Shown here piece after piece: positions 61,641 to 64,000 of a stretch of 64,000 bases of DNA. The translations under genes were made by a program, and so were the position numbers. The DNA comes from Temnothorax longispinosus (taxonomy: Eukaryota; Arthropoda; Insecta; Hymenoptera; Formicidae). A model generated the notes under the pieces. That model saw only the letters and a list, made by a program, of their open reading frames with translations, did not search any database and was not told where the DNA came from. Numbering within the stretch: the stretch's first letter is position 1; each line of letters begins with the position of its first letter. The stretch covers positions 1,302,001 to 1,366,000 of the forward strand of contig NC_092365.1 in the NCBI RefSeq assembly GCF_030848805.1, written 5' to 3'.

Positions 61641-62716
61641 GTGAGTAAATTGAAAACATACAGGAAGAGTTTGCACTCCGAGATCAAAAGTAATTAACGC
61701 GACGATGATGGAAAAAATAATGCGATATAAATTCGCGAAAGCGGCGAGTATAATGAGAGAGCGATAAACGAATGACGAAACTTTAGTTGTGACGATTATT
61801 CAGGCGAGCGAAAGATCGCGATGAATCACGACTACTCCAGAGTCTGGAGTCCACAGACGCGGAGAAGGAACTTTCGTTGGAACGATCGGAACAGATTCAT
61901 TAGAACGAATCTGCTTTAGCGAGGTGTTCCTGTTGTTTGTTTTCGTCCTCGCGTGGCAGGTGCCACGATTTGAAAACGCGACGACCGCGCGCGAGATCCA
62001 ATTTAAAACGGCGTGCTTAATCCAATTCCCGTTTCGCGCGTTTTCAATAAACATTCAACGTCCCAATTATCTTTAAACCTTGAAAAGATTCTGATAGCGC
62101 GGCGCGGCGCCACGTCGTAAAGATCGAATTATGTCAATTCGCGCTTATTGTAGCTGACAGAATGTAATTCGTTGATTCGCTGCATGCTCCCGAAAATCGA
62201 GACACTCCGCACAATTTGCATGGCATTAATCTATCGCGCGCAGCAAGATGCGTTGGCATCGAATTACATTTTCGACGTTCGATCGATAGCGTGGCGGGCT
62301 TCCTGTGTTGCCCGTCATGAAAATTATATCGAAACGCTTCTACATCCTGATAAAAGTCTACTGCGTACTCGTGAAATTTTTGGCGACAAATTGAAATTCA
62401 AATCGCGTCGGCAGTGGTTCTCAGTAGAGCGCCGTATAAAGCCATGCGCACTGGCGCACTTAATAGACGAGTTATTCCTCGTGCGACACTCGCTTTTGAA
62501 ACAAGATTTATCGCTCATTTCTATTATCTTATCCCTAAAACTATATTTTTTTAAGAACTTTAAGAGATTATGAAGAGATATTTTCTAAGAGTGTAGGTTT
62601 TAAGATGTAAAATTAAGATACAGATTTTAAGGTTTAAATGTTGATGTAATGTGATATTTAAAAAATACGATTGACAATAAGTGTTTCGATTAATGTTACG
62701 TACTTTATTACATACT

Positions 62717-62761
62717 ATTTGCCCTATTTAATTAATTTTATAACATACGAATAGGGCAAAT
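62717..62761. repeat. Perfect 12-bp inverted repeat, 21-nt loop
   Basis: ATTTGCCCTATT and its exact complement AATAGGGCAAAT are separated by an AT-rich 21-nt loop. The origin is unknown. Confidence 0.7.
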
Positions 62762-63133
62762 GGAAATAAACGGAACGTAGGATCGATCGCGAGGTGATTT
62801 TCGATAGCTCTCAATAAGATCGAAAACGGGCGCACAGCCGGCCGGATGAGGAATCAGTGGCGAAACAAGGCACTTAGGAAGAGAGGGTACGTCGAGAGGG
62901 AAGCTCGCGCGGATCGCGGGGGGAGGAGGGGGGACGTATAGGACGGAAGAATCAACGGATGCGTGTGCGTGCACGAGTGTATATACGTGCACGCGCGTGT
63001 GAATCGGCGCAGGCGCGTTCGCCGAAATGGAATAGTATGACCGAACTCGAACGAGAAAAGGGAAATAGCTGCGGGAAGGGTGAAGGGAACGAGATGGAGG
63101 TGTGGAGGTGGTGGAGGACGTAGAGGAGAAAGA

Positions 63134-63138
<5 letters not shown>

Positions 63139-63180
<42 letters not shown>
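63139..63180. repeat. (AG)n microsatellite
   Basis: About 21 uninterrupted AG units. Confidence 0.95.
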
Positions 63181-63184
<4 letters not shown>

Positions 63185-64000
63185 GAGCGAGAGGTGAACG
63201 CGGCGCAGGGAACGGGCGTGAGGGGGGCGGGGGTCCAAGGCGTTGCTTGCTTAATTACTAAAAGCTAATCAATTCCGGAGGAAGTAAAGTTTAAATTGCA
63301 AACTAAAGTATAGCTACCCTCCCCCGGACGTAACCCTGCAAAGCGATATTACCGCTCGCTGCATTCTGCAATTAGCCCGTGGTAAATCATTGAAGGAAAA
63401 TTATGGCCCGCGCATTCGCTTCTGAGCGAGTAGCAGTTTTTCGCAATTGGAAAAAATTATATAGCGACGCAGTTTTTACCGTTTTTATCGTTCAGTTTGT
63501 TGTCTTTTCTCCGACAATCTTTTTGTGTTAATACATTTGCACGCGAAGATTACAGGATCGATTTTTAGATAGATTGATTTTTTTAGAATCTAAACCAAAT
63601 AATTCTGCGATTTCTTTTTCGAATGAAATTGCTTTTTATAGATACCGATACCGATTGAACGATACATCGGTATCTTTCGTGCGAAGGCAACGAAGTAAGG
63701 GTTGCCGAGATGCCAAACGTGTCGCGGTTCTGAGTAGAGGACGAGGGGGGGGGGAGGTCGGCGGTTGGAAGATGGAGAAGAGGGTAGGATGAAGTATACA
63801 GCGCTGGAAACAAGCAATAAAATCAATGTCGTTTCCGGCGATTCAATTCGCAAGACACATCGCACAATTTCACATACAATTTTACGGCAGAACGACCACG
63901 ACTCCTATTTACTTCACGGCCGCCATTCCCCTTTCCCTTCGTCGGCCGTTCGCTAGTTCACTCGTCTCTCTCACCGTCCCTCAACTTCTTCCCTTTACCC

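Larger units (their letters stand above)
61641..64000. other. Likely intronic or flanking DNA, no gene seen
   Basis: Downstream of the donor at 61641 there is mixed-composition DNA. It has a perfect 12-bp hairpin (62717-62761), a long AG microsatellite (63139-63180) and a TAATTA-containing block (63245-63440). No coding exon recognised. Confidence 0.4.

Noticed and set aside
60388..61687. Two long minus-strand open frames (318 and 345 codons)
   Set aside because: Same compositional effect in a CpG island. The proteins are Arg/Ser-rich repeats without domain signatures, and no splice or family support was seen.
1..64000. CRISPR arrays, operons, ribosome binding sites, rRNA, intact tRNA genes, or intact autonomous transposon or retroviral genes
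   Set aside because: None seen. The window is split-gene eukaryotic DNA, and no reverse transcriptase, integrase or transposase motif was recognised in any frame.

Overview
The window is eukaryotic nuclear DNA. Split genes have GT-AG introns, introns and intergenic DNA are AT-rich with microsatellites, and promoter-like islands are CpG-rich. The gene set (REXO1, a CYP3-clan P450, an XK-related scramblase-family protein, GMPPA, a PHF21A/BHC80-like protein) and the short palindromic MITE-like elements fit an insect, most likely a hymenopteran and plausibly an ant. That placement is inference, because no species-diagnostic sequence was recognised.

Gene-rich left half (about 2.2-31.8 kb). Five genes could be assembled exon by exon, with reading phase preserved across every junction. 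They are REXO1 (minus, 9 exons, 1218 aa), a cytochrome P450 (plus, 4 exons, 494 aa), an XK-related protein (minus, 9 exons, 845 aa), GMPPA (minus, 5 exons, 420 aa) and a PHF21A-like protein (plus, 9 coding exons, 824 aa). REXO1 and the P450 are divergent, the P450 and the Xkr gene converge, and GMPPA and PHF21A diverge from a shared 2-kb interval whose right half is CpG-rich. Jobs span RNA 3'-5' trimming, small-molecule oxidation, membrane lipid scrambling or apoptosis, GDP-mannose homeostasis and LSD1/CoREST-type chromatin regulation. I see no operon-like functional link. The last PHF21A exon carries a second long open frame that overlaps it and runs about 730 nt past its stop, which is the oddest coding signal in the window.

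Right half (about 31.9-64 kb). No conserved protein-coding gene was recognised. It alternates AT-rich DNA with GC/CpG-rich blocks and carries GA/CT microsatellites, palindromic MITE-like hairpins, TAATTA-rich blocks and paired E-boxes. There are two small exon-like segments with excellent splice sites (about 43.6 and 44.8 kb). Near the right edge a CpG island (60.6-61.6 kb) ends in a strong splice donor, which looks like the promoter and first exon of a plus-strand gene continuing beyond the window. The architecture resembles the regulatory neighbourhood or first-intron territory of a developmental or neuronal gene (inference).

All exon boundaries come from reading splice consensus and phase by eye. 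UTR limits, transcription starts and orthology were not tested.
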